A stretch of DNA of 64,000 bases from Diadema setosum (Eukaryota > Echinodermata > Echinoidea > Diadematoida > Diadematidae), in assembly GCA_033980235.1 (NCBI GenBank), contig CM067077.1:6114602-6178601 (forward strand), in the 5' to 3' direction. How positions within the stretch are numbered: the stretch's first letter is position 1; every line of letters begins with the position of its first letter. A program made the position numbers and the translations under genes. The notes beneath the pieces were generated by a model that saw nothing but the letters and a program-made list of their open reading frames with translations, was not told the origin of the DNA and searched no databases. Positions 23,100-34,891 of the stretch are shown here, piece after piece.

Positions 23100-24250
23100 T
23101 GTTACGACCAAAATCACTCTGAGAATGATCGCACAAAAGAAACAATCAACTAATGTTCAGGCGGTTTGGTTTATTAACAGCGATATTGTGGGTACAGACT
23201 CATAATCGGTTTTCACATCAGTACAATAACGATCAATACAAACAATTACAAATCGGTAATAGAATCACTTACGTGCATTACAGTCCAAAATTTGAATGCA
23301 AGTAACCCTTTGACAGTGTCCAGATACGATGTTCAATGCACAGATGAATGATCCGCGATGCACCGATGAATGATACCTCAGACGTAAATCCAGAGGCGCA
23401 GGTTGTGATAATCCTCGTTATTAATCCGGGGCAAAATCCACAATGTGTGTCCACGGCGAAACATGCAAAATCCAAAAGTTATGACGACCACGTCCAGTTG
23501 ATGCGTTGAATGATGATTCACTTTATAATGTCCAGCAAGGAATCCAGCCCGTCACAGCTTTGCCGTAATAATGTCCGTTGACACTAAAATATGGAGTCTA
23601 TCTCCAACGTAGGCAAATTAATTCTCTGCAGGCAAAATGTCTCCCAGGCCTTATCTCCACAAACACAGTTTGTATAGCAGGTCAGCAGGTAACACAGGAC
23701 TGACTATAACAAGTCGTTTCAGAGCCAGAAGTGACGTAACTCTCAGAGCAGAGGTGTTGGGTACTCTGCCTACCTCAGAATTCCTCCTGCTTATATACTA
23801 TCCATTCACCCCTTTCTAGTACATTCTGTAATTTTCTCCAACCTGGGGCTACATACCTGAACATACTAGCAAGTCCAAATTCCAGGAATCCTGGATGACT
23901 CACTTCCTAATATGTGCATAACATCATTGCCAAAATTAACTACCAATCACATTGGGCTACAAGGGCAGTGCCTCACTCAGCCAGCACTTCCCAGAATTTT
24001 CTGGAATGGGTGAAATCATTCTAGAGTGAGTGAGCTATAATGTATTTCCTGTCACATGCATACATGTACTGTAGCTACATTGTATACCATGTAGAAAATT
24101 CTCCACTGATCTGGTCAGCCTGTATGTACTATATCTATATCATATAGAATGTTCTCCATTATTCTGGTCTACCTGTGTACATACACATTAAACAACCATG
24201 CATACAGCCTTGATACATGTACATAACTACTTGTGTGTACATTTGTGACA
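23100..24250 (-). repeat. 5' LTR of the Gmr1-like element
   Basis: 1151 bp with TGT…ACA termini. Compared block by block with 16835-17980 it is identical apart from one extra GGTTT (GCGGTTTGGTTTATT against GCGGTTTATT). It carries TATA at 23791-23797 and AATAAA at 23170-23175. Confidence 0.93.
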
Positions 24251-24495
24251 ATATCGTTAACAAAACGGTCATTTTGTCGATGAAATTACCAATTTTGTAA
24301 CGAAATATTCCGTGCGACACTTGGCGCTCCATGGTTTTTGTCCATGGTTTAAACCATGATTTCATATGTACCACCTTCGTGAATTCGGGCCAAATTGACC
24401 TTTAATTTCAAAGTCCCCTTTCTGTCATGATTCATCAAATCATTTTCTACCATTTATTTTGGTGAGCTGAGAACATAATGAGTAATCATATCACG

Positions 24496-24941
24496 TAACT
24501 CTTTATGTGCCACATTTGGCATGTCTGACTCAGTCGACGGCATGCCAAGTTCGCATAATCTGCTCAAATGTACAAACCTGCCCAAACCGATCGATAGATT
24601 GCCAAATGCCACAGTACAATGAAAGCTGTTCTCGCAATTCCATTCCTGTCACATGTAGCCTGCCTTTAACGTGATGATTGACTATCAAACATTGTTCCGT
24701 ACTACTGGTTTGCAGGTAAATTGTTTCTGTCACTGTTTTGGATGCCTCTAAAATAATGTAGCTATTGGTCATTTGAGAGAAAAGGAATCCGAGATTTGTC
24801 AACTACATGTCCAGGGTAACAAAAATCTACAAAAGTTACATAGGTTTAAAAACAGGATGATCTCCTAAAGCATGAATATGTTTGTATCTCAAAATAATGT
24901 GGCGCACAAGGGGTTTCCACCATGGTGCATTAAGAGTTTAA
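24496..24941. mobile_element. CTCTTTATGTGCC element, copy L-B
   Basis: Left TAACTCTTTATGTGCC, right GGTGCATTAAGAGTTTAA. The interior includes CTGACTCAGTCGACGGCATGCCAAGTTCG, also seen inverted in copy L-C. It is joined at its right end directly to the next TTAA element, sharing TTAA. Confidence 0.75.
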
Positions 24942-25028
24942 TATACTTTTGTACTCCCAGGTATACTTGGGCAGGTGTCTATGGGAAATGCATGCTATAG
25001 CAATTTTGGCTCCCCCTTAGTGGGTTAA
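24938..25028. mobile_element. 94-bp TTAA MITE, copy S2 (diverged)
   Basis: Between TTAA at 24938 and TTAA at 25025. Core CCCAGGTATACTTGGGCAGGTGTCTATGGGAAATGCATGC. Terminal repeats are eroded. Confidence 0.65.
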
Positions 25029-26755
25029 ACCCTGAGAACTTCATCTCCAAGAATCTGACCCTTAATCCAAAATTTTATGTGACAACTCATTATTGATTTT
25101 GTAACAAGATCACATTTTATCATTTGAAGTTTTATTCTGGTGACAGTCCAGCCAGCTTCATTTATTTCTCTATTCCTTTGAGTATCATTTCTATCTTTGG
25201 AAATATTGCTGACAATGGTCATGTGTGGAGGAGTCAAACTCGGCGGGTTTAGAAACTTCTTCCGAATCAGCCTCCTCTTTCATACCTTCATCTGCAGACT
25301 GAAATGACAAACACAAACCCCTAGAGGAGGTGGCTCAAGATGTCCTCTGGGCATCCTAATAATAACATCTTGAGAGGTTGGATGACGGACAATGCCATCA
25401 ACACAATGCCTCCCTCAAACAATGAGTCAAATACAGTCCAGTACGTGGTCAGCAATTACTTCGGGGCTATCAAGAATGAACGTGAGTACGCAGCATCACG
25501 AAATGAGATTTCTCAAGAAACCCTTAATTTGTGATTGGCTAATGGGCCGCAAGTATAACCTGGGAGCACTTCATCTTCTCTTACTACTTTGGCATTCAGA
25601 AATGCAATTTTGAAGGCCTATATACAAATCGTGACTGTACGTTGCTAAAAATTGTCATGGTATTCAAAGACATCCTTTTGTTCTCTTATTAAACTCTTCT
25701 TGCATAACATCAATGAGCTTTCTGCCTGTTTGTCATCAATTTTCATTATTGAAAAAACAAACAAATAAAGAAAGTTTGTAGCTTGTTACAGCCACATCCT
25801 TGCTGTTCACGGCTGATTTCTTCATCATTATTTTTATTTGTTTATTTTTTTCTTTGATAGGAAGAGGTCAATAGAAGGGTGCATATGTATGCCTCAGGTA
25901 ACTAAGACCTGGAACTTATCATCATTAAAAAAAAAAAAGAAGTCATTATTTCTCTGACATGATTATTGCAACCATACAAATTTTCCAATTACTTTATCTC
26001 TCTTATAATGAGAGATATCTGTTCAACAAATCAATTGATATATTCTGCAGGACCCTTCTTCTTTGTTGGAACATTTTTTTTCTTTTTAGTTATGTATCAA
26101 AGAATAAATATTAACTTTTTGTGTGCTAATTTGTGTGAGAAATGTGCACAAATCAAATGAGAGTAAAATCAAGCACAGTGCTCACCCATTAAGCAGGAGC
26201 TGCTTTAGCGGGAACTAAGTGCAACAAAGCTTGATGTAACTAAAGTTTCACATGCTATTTCCACCACTTAATTGGAACCATAAATTGCTTAATATCAGGA
26301 CATATTTTAGCTGAAACACTTCCATTGCCCATCATTAATGTCTAAAAATAATACGTAAATCCGTAGACACAGTCACAGAGATTTCATTTCCATTACCAGA
26401 TGGGTTATTTTCCAGCCAATTCCAGATTATGTTGATTGCAGTCCAAGCAATTGCTGTTACGCAGCAGGACGTAGCACAGGTGGTCTATCGAGCGTCGTCA
26501 GCTTCAACTCATGCACTTACCACCCTCTCAGTGTAATAATGAGAGTCAGATCACCTACGCCGTGTGCGGCCCAAACTCTCCCGGTTTGTGTATAGTATTC
26601 ATGCGGTGTGTGTGTTTGTGTGTGACAGTCAGCATAAAGAGGCATGAATAAGAGCAAAAAATGTGTCTGTGTCAATCAGTTGTTAACATGTAAAGGCATG
26701 ATTTACCATTTGCAGTTGAAACAAAAACCCAGCATTAGTGCTTTAAAAATAGTTC
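25029..26755 (-). other. D2HGDH large intron, nothing recognised
   Basis: AT-rich intron. Small open frames at 25340-25613 lack any recognisable family or splice context. No element found. Confidence 0.45.
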
Positions 26756-27270
26756 TTAACTCTTTATGTGCCATGGTGGAAACCCCCTGTGTGCCTTATT
26801 ATTCTGAGACACGAAAGTAGTCATGCTTTGAGAAAGAATTTTGTTTTTCCAGTCTGTATAACTAATACAAATTTCTGTTAAGCTGGACATAATAGTGAGC
26901 AAAGTTAAAGAGGAATGCCAAACTTTGCTACCATATACAATGTATAGCAATTCTATTTTCAATTTTTCTTTTGAATTACCAGTTGCTACATTACTGTAAA
27001 GGCATGACTTTTGCACATAAAATAGTTAAAATAATGACAGAAACTTAGAATGTACGAGCAAATCTAGTTGGGAACAGCGCTTGATAGTCATTCACCACAT
27101 AGAATGCAAGCCTAAGTGAGAGGAACAAAAGGGCGAGAAACACTTTGATTGTACAGAGGGATTAGCGATTTATCGATCGGTTTTGGCGGCTTTGTTTGTT
27201 GAGCAGAATATGTGAAGTTGGCACGCCGTCGACTGAGTCGGACGTGCGAACGTGGCACATAAAGAGTTAA
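26756..27270. mobile_element. CTCTTTATGTGCC element, copy L-C (best preserved)
   Basis: TTAA at 26756-26759 and 27267-27270 with perfect 13-bp inner termini CTCTTTATGTGCC / GGCACATAAAGAG. Length 515 bp, non-coding. Its right TTAA is also the left TTAA of the next element. Confidence 0.82.
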
Positions 27271-27929
27271 CCCTATTTCAACTGGGCTATTTGAGACCAA
27301 GTTTTTACTGGAGGGGGTCAATTTGACCCCCCCCCCCTTCAGATCTCGGCCGCCGATTGCGCAATCGCCGCGAAATTTTGCCTGAATATAGAGCCGGATG
27401 TCATCTACAAGATAACATGGTCATACAATAGAAAAATATTGACTTGCTATTTTTAGTAAATTAATTATGCAAATTTATGCATGAAATCATAGTTCTACCT
27501 GTAACTCCATTAAAAAGGCTGAAGGATTGCTTACGTTTTGTGTCAGAAGTCCTCAAGACACATCAAACAATTTTCTTGTAAAAAAAATAGCACAATCAAA
27601 ATCAATTTCTTTTGTTTTTTATTGTTTTGTTAATTTCTTATATATTTTATTGTTTTTTCAACCTTTTATTTTCTATTGTTTCTTGGCAAAAATCTGTTGC
27701 AGGGACTTTTTCAAGCTTATCTACATTAGAAATGATTAATTTCTATGATTAAAAGTTTCAACAAGAAAACTCAATTTGCATTGGATTTGCACACGATATC
27801 ATGAATTTGAGCTGTTTTTGGGTTGATACAAGTGTATGCATATGTAAAACGTTACGCAACTTCAGAACGGTGTACCCGGACTTTGCAAATTTGGTCTCAA
27901 AATATGCGGGAGACTTCAATGAAACTAGA

Positions 27930-28985
27930 TATATCGCTACGGCGACTGATATGCCTCCGCCATCATGCATGGTTCTCCTAATAGGTCTATAGTACAATGT
28001 CTTGACAATGTGTGATGACAGTTTCACACAATTGGCAAAATATTAAAATGACAGGTTTGCCACAAATGTGCTGAATGTTCACTTTCCTAGAACTAGGTTC
28101 AATTGGATGAATTATTCAAATGTCAGAGTGCAGGTATTTGGGGAACTAATGATTTCTACTTGACTTTTGACCCTTTTATAAGTTTATGCTTTGAGTAATT
28201 TTCAAGGTATTGAGAAAAAGTATAATTTCAGTATCAAATGGGAAAATAGCATTATCTAAACCTGGTCTTTGACCGTTGACCACACAGTTCCACAGAGAAT
28301 CACTGTTAGGTAGAACATGCATAAATATGTAAGTTTCATGATGATACCTTGAGTTACTTTCGAGATATGGAGGAAAAAGTGCAATTTAGCACTTTCACTT
28401 GACCTTTGACCTTTGACCTTTTGGCAAGAAACTTCCCAAAAAATATATATTGGGTAATACATGCCATACATCCAGTTTAAAAAAAAAAAAAACCTTCAGG
28501 CATATTGCATTTTAAGGAAAGTAGTGATATTTTGAGGAGTTGACCTTGACCTTTGACCCCCCTGACCTTTGACCCATGACCCCCAACTTCCCTAGATAAT
28601 CACTGCCCATCGGTACAAGCATATATACTAAGTTCTATGAAGATACCTCGAACCATCTGCGAGATATGGAGAAATATGTGGAATTTCATTTTTTTTTCAC
28701 AAAATAACCTGTGACCTTTGACCTTTGACCCTGTGACCCTAAAATCCACACAAAGTATTATCCCCCAAGGATATACCCTCATACCAAGTTTGATGTAAAA
28801 CCACCACACGGTTCTTGAGATATCGACAAAAACAAAACGGGACGGACGGACGTACGGACGTACGGACGGACGTACGGACGTACGGACGGACGGACGGACG
28901 GACGGACGGACGTACGGACGGACGGACGGACGGACGACCCGAAAACATAATGCCTCCGGCCACTTCGTTGCGGAGGCATAAAAAG
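27930..28985. mobile_element. GCCTCCGCC-family element (long copy) with DR1 motifs and ACGG tail
   Basis: Starts CGACTGATATGCCTCCGCC and ends GCCACTTCGTTGCGGAGGCATA, an inverted pair. The interior contains repeated blocks ending in TGACCTTTGACC. Exact TGACCTTTGACCT occurs at 28400, 28407 (overlapping) and 28712. A (ACGG)n run at 28841-28937 precedes the 3' end. Frames reading RPSVRPSV are translations of that run and are not proteins. Confidence 0.8.
28841..28937. repeat. (GACG)n / ACGTACGG simple repeat
   Basis: Tandem GACG units with scattered GTAC variants, nearly 100 bp. Confidence 0.92.
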
Positions 28986-29500
28986 TCATGACATGACGCG
29001 GCAAATCTTTGCGCGTTGCGGAATCGTGGCGCGAAACGTCGAGGGGGGGGGGGGGGGGAGTCAATTTGAAGCCCCCAGTTAAAATAGGGTTAAAGATAGG
29101 ACCATGCATCCCTTTTGAATTCCTTCCCAAATAGCAGAGAACATGATATTCCACCAGAATGACAAGACTATTGTAAAGCTATAACATTTCTGTGATATTT
29201 GAAGGTTGTTGGCCGTTAAAATTCAAATATGCAATGCACACCCTCACGTATTCTGTGTACGAGACACAGCTGCATATACTAATACCAATGTGGTTGTAAC
29301 TTCGAACAAAAGAGAAGTATATATGCATGTTAAAGCTGTCGGAAAGGAAGATTTCACTAGCTTCTTTAACTTTGTTATCTATGGCAAATAACAACATGAC
29401 ACTTACATGAACTACATAAGTGCATCACACAGGTCTGTTAAACTAGACTACGTAGTTTAGATTTGTAATTTTTTCGCAGTACAAAAAAATTATTCGAATC

Positions 29501-29865
29501 TTAAAGGGGAAGGCTAGTAACTGATCAGTGGGAATCAGTGGAAATGCTGGGAGATGATTGTTCCAATCCTTATGGGATTCATTCAAGAGTCCACTGTTTA
29601 TCTATTGTTGTGTGAAAATGATTTGCTTCAGAATGGTCTCATATTCAAGTAATGTGCAGTTTAATGCTTCCAGGTTAGCGTCCCTGGTCAGTGACGGAGC
29701 ATTAATCTGCACATTACTTGAATATGAGACTGTTCTGAAGCAAATCATTTTCACACAATAATAGATATACAGTGGACTCTTGAATGAATCCCATAAGGAT
29801 TGGAACAATCATCTCCCAGCATTTCCACTGATTCCCACTGATCAGTTACTAGCCTTCCCCTTTAA
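29501..29865. mobile_element. 365-bp near-perfect palindrome with TTAA ends, copy P1
   Basis: TTAAAGGGGAAGGCTAGTAA at left is the inverse of the right end. Arms of about 165 bp match almost completely around a short centre containing CCTGGTCAGTGACGG. A second, more diverged copy is at 42462. MITE-like foldback, non-coding. Confidence 0.85.
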
Positions 29866-31204
29866 CAGTCAACAAAGTCAACAAATAAAGACCCTCTTCA
29901 GTTCAAAATTTACAGGAGGTTTCCAAATAATGGTTTCTTCAATACCTAAGTGTTCTCACCAAATTTTCAAAAATTTGCATGCAAAAGGGATGATATATCT
30001 TTAAATGTGAGTTAGGGATAGAAACAACCAAAGTAAAAATCGGTTGAATATTATTAAATATACAAAATGTGATCAATAGTTATAATAAAAATGTTTCCAG
30101 ACTAAACCATCTACAATTATAGCTTACTGAGAAAAATGCAGATGTCTCCTTATATTTTAGGCTTTATTGCCAAAATTTTATATAATAGGATGTTTTGTGG
30201 TACAGACCTACACATATGCATTAAATGTCATAGCTTGACAATTTTTAAAATCACTGTTCCCACAGGTAAACAGGACCTTTAAAGTGAACAGTGCTGTCTC
30301 CCTCTCTGCATTGATAGGGTCATAGCTATTGTGACTTGCTACACTGTATGTACTGTGAACTCTAAAAGGGCTTATTTTGAGGATCTAATGAACAAAGGTT
30401 TGTTCCAATGTACATTTCCCTGAATCATGAGACTGCTGTGTCTTTTATTTTTCATTGCGGGTTTGTGTCTGTGCATCTTAGCATGTGCATACTAGTTGCT
30501 CTGGTTATCAGTGGGTTTAATAACTGTGCATGGTTTAATGTAATGCCCACAAACTGGGCTTCATGCTGTGCAGTTTGCATGGGCCAATACCAGCCACAGC
30601 TTGCAATGAGTGCAAGCGCCAGTTAGACGGGCAAAAACTTGTCTCCCGACCCCTCCCACTTAAGCGGTGACCACTGTAGTAGCATCCACTGCACAAACAA
30701 CCTAATTAATGAAACACAATGATCTGCATGGCTTCCTCCATTGGGATCGCTGTTAACAGTTTCTAGCGCTCTTTCTTTCTTTTTTTTTTTGTTACAAAGT
30801 GTGCCCTCTCTCAAAAAAGTAAAATAGTACAAGTATTAATCTGACAAGCAGTTTTGCAAACAATCAGTAGTTCTTGAAGAAATAAGAAATGAAATCAGCA
30901 AGAAGACTTCTGATTTTGTGTCATGAGCGCAAGTAACTGCATTTATGGATATGATTAAGTGTATTAAACAGATCCTTTGAATCACCTCCATTTGACCATT
31001 GGTAATGCAGCAGCCTCCCCTCCCCCCCCCCCCTCCAACAAAAACAACATCCACAACATCCCCCAACAAGATCCATAGACACATCTTACAACCATCTTTG
31101 TTATTGTCAACGAATCCCCAAATAGCACGGAGAGACATGGGGACTCTACATTATTATGAGGGAAGCCATATTCCAGCCTGTAGTTTGCACGCGACTGAGC
31201 TCAC
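29866..31204 (-). other. D2HGDH large intron, nothing recognised
   Basis: AT-rich intron; a C-run near 31020-31035. No exon or element recognised up to the exon donor at 31204. Confidence 0.5.
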
Positions 31205-31373
31205 CTAGAAACGCGAGGTTGACGGCTTTCGGCCTCTGCGGGCACTTGATGGCCACTGCAGTGATGATGCCCAGGGTCCCCTCGGAGCCGATGAATAGTT
31301 GCTTCAGGTCATACCCAGTGTTGTCCTTGTTCAGGGAGGATAGGCAGTCTACAATTTGGCCATCTGCGAGAAC
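31205..31373 (-). CDS. D2HGDH: D2HGDH exon (FAD-binding domain, second half)
   Basis: A 169-bp exon encoding [13 protein letters not shown]…[23 protein letters not shown]…KAVNLAFL plus one base. The run [19 protein letters not shown] is a hallmark of the PCMH-type FAD domain of D2HGDH and D-lactate dehydrogenase relatives. The acceptor CATTCAG gives phase 0 after EA of the upstream exon. The donor G|GTGAGC leaves one base that pairs with GT of the exon at 8863, so the 22.3-kb intron is cleanly bridged. No stop. Confidence 0.95.
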
Positions 31374-31977
31374 CTGAATGGGAGAAGCAAGGCATGGGAT
31401 TCATGTGAAAGATATCTACTCAGGTCTTTGGCACATGGTTGTCACTCGTCATTAAATTCTCTTCATGCATGCTACACCTCAATTCAAGGATATTTTCATA
31501 CAACAAGGGAACAAAATTTTGATGCAGGGAATGCCACAGTGCAGGGAGATGTAGTGAAGAAATAAATACATGATATCTAGGGCCTGTTTCATAAGGATTG
31601 AGTGTAAGTTACAATCAATCAACAATTGTGTTTCATAAACAACCTTGTCATTGATCGCAAGTACATGCAATGCTCAGTCTACTGGAAGTTATGCATTTCA
31701 TACCGAAAAACATCACTCATTGAGACCACAGTCAAAGTGGCTGAAAGGGGCATTTTCATGTCATGGTAACCTCCTGGTGCATGGGAACATCTAATCTGAT
31801 AAACTAAATGCACAGCCCTCACCACATACCCATTACTGGAGCACTCTAAAACACTGGTGATCATTTCAACAGAGTGTCAGGCATTTCACATACACTCCTC
31901 AACCTAGAGCCTTTAGAGGGGCATAACTCTAGAGTGCTCGAGAGCTTGATTGTCTGTTCAAACAGAGTTCAGAGGGC

Positions 31978-32075
31978 TTGACCCATTGAGGACGAGTCCC
32001 GAGTATACTCAGGTAATTGTCTATGGGAAATGTGTGTTGTACTGTAGCAAAATCAGTCCATCCTCGACGGGTTAA
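31978..32075. mobile_element. 94-bp TTAA MITE, copy S3
   Basis: CCCATTGAGGACGAGTCCCG … TCCTCGACGGGTTAA with core GTCTATGGGAAATGTGTGTTGTA. The left TTAA is degraded to TTGA. Confidence 0.75.
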
Positions 32076-32081
32076 GGAGTG

Positions 32082-32255
32082 CTCCTGGGCTCCATTTCAT
32101 GAAAGATTTGGGATAGCAACTCTTGCTGGCATGGCAACTTCAAATAGCAACAGCCACTCAGAAAGCTGGATTCTTGTCTTTACCATGACAACTGCAATTC
32201 TAGCTAGAGTTGCTATCATATCAACTTTTTTCTTTTTTTAAATGAAATGGGCCCT
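32082..32255. repeat. Short inverted-repeat element with GGGCCC/ATTTCAT ends
   Basis: CCTGGGCTCCATTTCATGAAAG at left against AAATGAAATGGGCCCTGG at right, with inner TAGCAACTC / GAGTTGCTA also inverted. About 175 bp, non-coding. Confidence 0.6.
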
Positions 32256-32443
32256 GGAATGCTCTAAATACTTGTACCCTGTATGAATGGAGTATGTGAC
32301 ATCACTAGTAATGCGCTTCTCATTAATTTTACATAGAAGTAGGTTATTCGTGTACATGTAGTTGCTTCAAAGAACGGGTCTTTCCATGCCTACTGCCTTC
32401 CATGCTGGAAAATAAAAAGAGCATCACCCAAAGTACATAAAAA

Positions 32444-32950
32444 TTGAGTATATGAATATAAGAACGACCCAAGTCCATGGAGGATCATTTCGAGTAAACT
32501 AAAAAAAAAATTTCATATCTTTTTTATTTGTCCAATAATATTCTATTTAACTGTGATGGGAAGGCAACATTGTATATACAAATTAGAACATATATTATTA
32601 TGACAATTAACATTTACATTAATTTTGGAGAGGCCATTTTGTGTGGTGGACTTGGGTCGTTCTTTGATTCATGTGGACTTGGGTCGTTCTTTGATTCATA
32701 TACATGATATTCTGCTATAGAGATGGGAGAAGGATGAGAGAGGGCGCTATTATATGAATGTAAGAATGACCCAAGTCCTTCATTCTTACATTAATATAAG
32801 ATTTAACTCATTCATTTCAGGCACTTTCGGGGGTAATTAGGATTTATCATTTACACACAAGATGAGTCCATGCATAAGCTACAATTTCCCATGTCAAACT
32901 AAATTTGGCCAAAAATTGGACTTGGGTCGTTCTTATATTCATATACTCAA
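32444..32950. mobile_element. 507-bp MITE with 34-bp perfect terminal inverted repeats
   Basis: 32444-32477 is the exact inverse of 32917-32950 (starts TTGAGTATATGAATATAAGA). The motif GGACTTGGGTCGTTCTT recurs inside at about 32648 and 32674, and its inverse again near 32765, so the subterminal sequence is repeated. No coding capacity. Confidence 0.88.
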
Positions 32951-33988
32951 TTGTTACAAGGTAAATTCATGTTGATGGATACTATGAAAGAGACAATGTA
33001 ATGCCACTACAAAAGCTATTTCCATCTATCTAAGCACCCCGCTAATCTATAGGACTTATTGCTTTGCTCCTTTTCAACAGGTGACCTTGTTCAGAATGTG
33101 TTCCTTGCCACACATGCACACAAGAAAAATATGTTGAACACAAATCAACAGTTTGCACATATAAACTGTCCCATAGTGCTGTCAGACTGATTTATCGATT
33201 TATCTTCGTTTTTTTGTTGTTGAAATTTTCATTCTTTTTTTAACCGGAGTATGGGGCCCATGCAGCACTCTTTTTAGATTGAATAACTTTTTTTTTTTGG
33301 GGGGGGGGGGGGTAAATGGGTGCAGTGGAAGCCTGTGTTCTGTAAATATAAATTCATTCACAGTCTGGCACATTATCAATAATATTTCTTGCTTATTTCC
33401 TTTCAAAACTGTATGGTGTCCTAGGCATCCTTCCTCTGATACTGTCATGCTAAAATTGAGAGATTTCACTTGAATCAGTGAAACTTTATCATTGATGCTA
33501 TCAGCATATTTGTAAGATAATCTCTGCAGAATTTAAGTAGGTGGTACCACTGATCACATGTTATGAAGCATCTTAGAATAATATGGTAACAAGTATCTTT
33601 ACATTTGGGTGAATAGCATAGATTTTATATCAGCACTGACCATGATTAAAATGATAATGATGATGACAATGATGATTATGACCATTATCTTCATCCTCCT
33701 ATGTGTATTCATCCTCATTTGTACTTATGTCATAATTATTGTTCTAACCACTGGAAATAACTATTTTCTGGATGAATGTTATTAAAAACATATATTTTTA
33801 ATACAAAAAAAATCATAAATTGCAGCAAACATGTGAAAAACTATTCATTTTCATGCAAGCATCAACAACTCCCAATTAAATTGTGGTTAAAGTTGAACAT
33901 TTACATGTACGTGATATGAAATGCTTCTACCAATCAGTTCATCTAGACTGCACCTGGATGTATAATACAATCACTATCTGCAACTTAC
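32951..33988 (-). other. D2HGDH intron with a T/G tract
   Basis: Contains a T-run followed directly by a G-run at 33288-33312 and GATGAT-rich sequence near 33650. Nothing else recognised. Confidence 0.5.
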
Positions 33989-34182
33989 TGCTTCCACTCC
34001 GAGGACAGTACCGTGCAGTGACCCGTATCTTAGGAGCCTCAGCCCCCCAGCGTTGGTGGACACATTACCTCCGATGCAGCAGCTACCCTTGGCACCAAGA
34101 TCTAGGGGCATGGCTAGGCCATACTCACTTACAACACTGTCCAACTTTTCAAGAACACATCCTGCCTGGGCCACTAATATTC
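33989..34182 (-). CDS. D2HGDH: D2HGDH exon (FAD-binding domain core)
   Basis: A 194-bp exon. After two bases completing a Gly codon it encodes [14 protein letters not shown]…[45 protein letters not shown]. The segment from DLGAKGSC to [12 protein letters not shown] is the flavin-contacting signature of the family. The acceptor TTCTCCAG and donor GCA|GTAAGT are clean, and VEA then joins VLADGQ in phase 0. The upstream part of the same frame (poly-Phe) is intronic T-run. Confidence 0.95.
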
Positions 34183-34891
34183 CTGGAGAAGTAAAGAAAA
34201 AAAAAATATCAAAAATCATAATCAGTATTGCCTTAAGGTATGGAAATAATACATGTGTACATGTACTTCACCGTATCTGAGCAATCATACAAAGAGGACA
34301 TCCCACACTGAATTCCACCTGCTGATGTTGAACTACGGTGGTATCAAGATTATGGAACATTCAAGATACTTCATAAGGATTTCAGACTTTGCTTTTTTTT
34401 TTCCGGTTTGCTTCATTATTGGAATATTCATTTTGCATTGTCTATGTTCCCATGACTAAAATCTTGCAAGTTACTGAGGCAGGTTAATAGTCTTGGAGAT
34501 AAATATCCTTCACGGTAGAAATATAAAAAATGTGAAATATTAAATATTAACACTCTATGTGTCCAAGCACCTATGTGTAGCTTCACATGCCATGCTTTTC
34601 CATCAGCATTCAGTACTTGACTATAGTTGTAAAATTAACAAATGCACTCCATAGATTAATATCAATGTGCCTCAATGCAACAGGATAGCCATGGTGTCAC
34701 AATAGGGATTAGGTAATCTACACTGATTGGCAATTATTTTCCAGACATCCATGCGATTGGCCAAAGAAAGCTCTCAACCATGCCTGGTAATCAGTGAACA
34801 AAGTGGTGTAAGGGTACATAACAAATCACCGATACTTTATAAAAATTCAATTCAAAGATGCCCTTTGAATTTATGAGTAGAAAAAGTTTCA
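34183..34891 (-). other. D2HGDH intron, nothing recognised
   Basis: AT-rich intron sequence without recognised element. Confidence 0.5.

Larger units (their letters stand above)
16835..24250 (-). mobile_element. Full-length Gmr1-like Ty3/gypsy LTR retrotransposon
   Basis: A 7416-bp element on the minus strand: LTR 23100-24250, leader 22959-23099, one Gag-Pol frame 22958-18306, 3' untranslated part 18305-17981, LTR 16835-17980. LTRs start TGTCAC and end GTAACA and are flanked by ATAT. The polyprotein order is Gag, CCHC knuckle, protease, integrase, reverse transcriptase, RNase H. Integrase before reverse transcriptase is copia-like, but the RT and integrase sequence motifs are gypsy-type. That combination defines the Gmr1-like group known from deuterostomes. 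No stop or frameshift is seen, so it may be autonomous. It sits in sense orientation in a D2HGDH intron and interrupts a foldback element. Confidence 0.93.
16640..24391. mobile_element. 332-bp foldback element split by the LTR retrotransposon
   Basis: The left 24 bp (GGCCCGAATTCACGAAGGTG…) at 16640-16663 is the exact inverse of 24368-24391. The match continues inward through ACCATGGTTTAAACCATGG and CCATGGAGCGCCAAGTG with a few mismatches. Removing the LTR element and one 4-bp duplication leaves 332 bp. The arms flank repeated CATTTTGT/CGAAATGA palindromic bits. It has no coding capacity, is older than the retrotransposon, and served as its landing site. Confidence 0.85.
27267..29093. mobile_element. 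TTAA-CCCTATTT element interrupted by the GCCTCCGCC element
   Basis: Left end TTAACCCTATTTCAACTGGG followed by GTCAATTTGACC and a C-run. The right end has a G-run, GTCAATTTGAAGCCCCC, AGTTAAAATAGGGTTAA, the inverse of the left. TTAA plus CCC termini are piggyBac-like. About 1.05 kb of its 1.8 kb is a nested copy of another family (27930-28985). No transposase. Confidence 0.75.

Noticed and set aside
28739..28979. Arg-Pro-Ser-Val repeat proteins
   Set aside because: They are translations of the ACGG simple repeat in several frames and have no other coding evidence.
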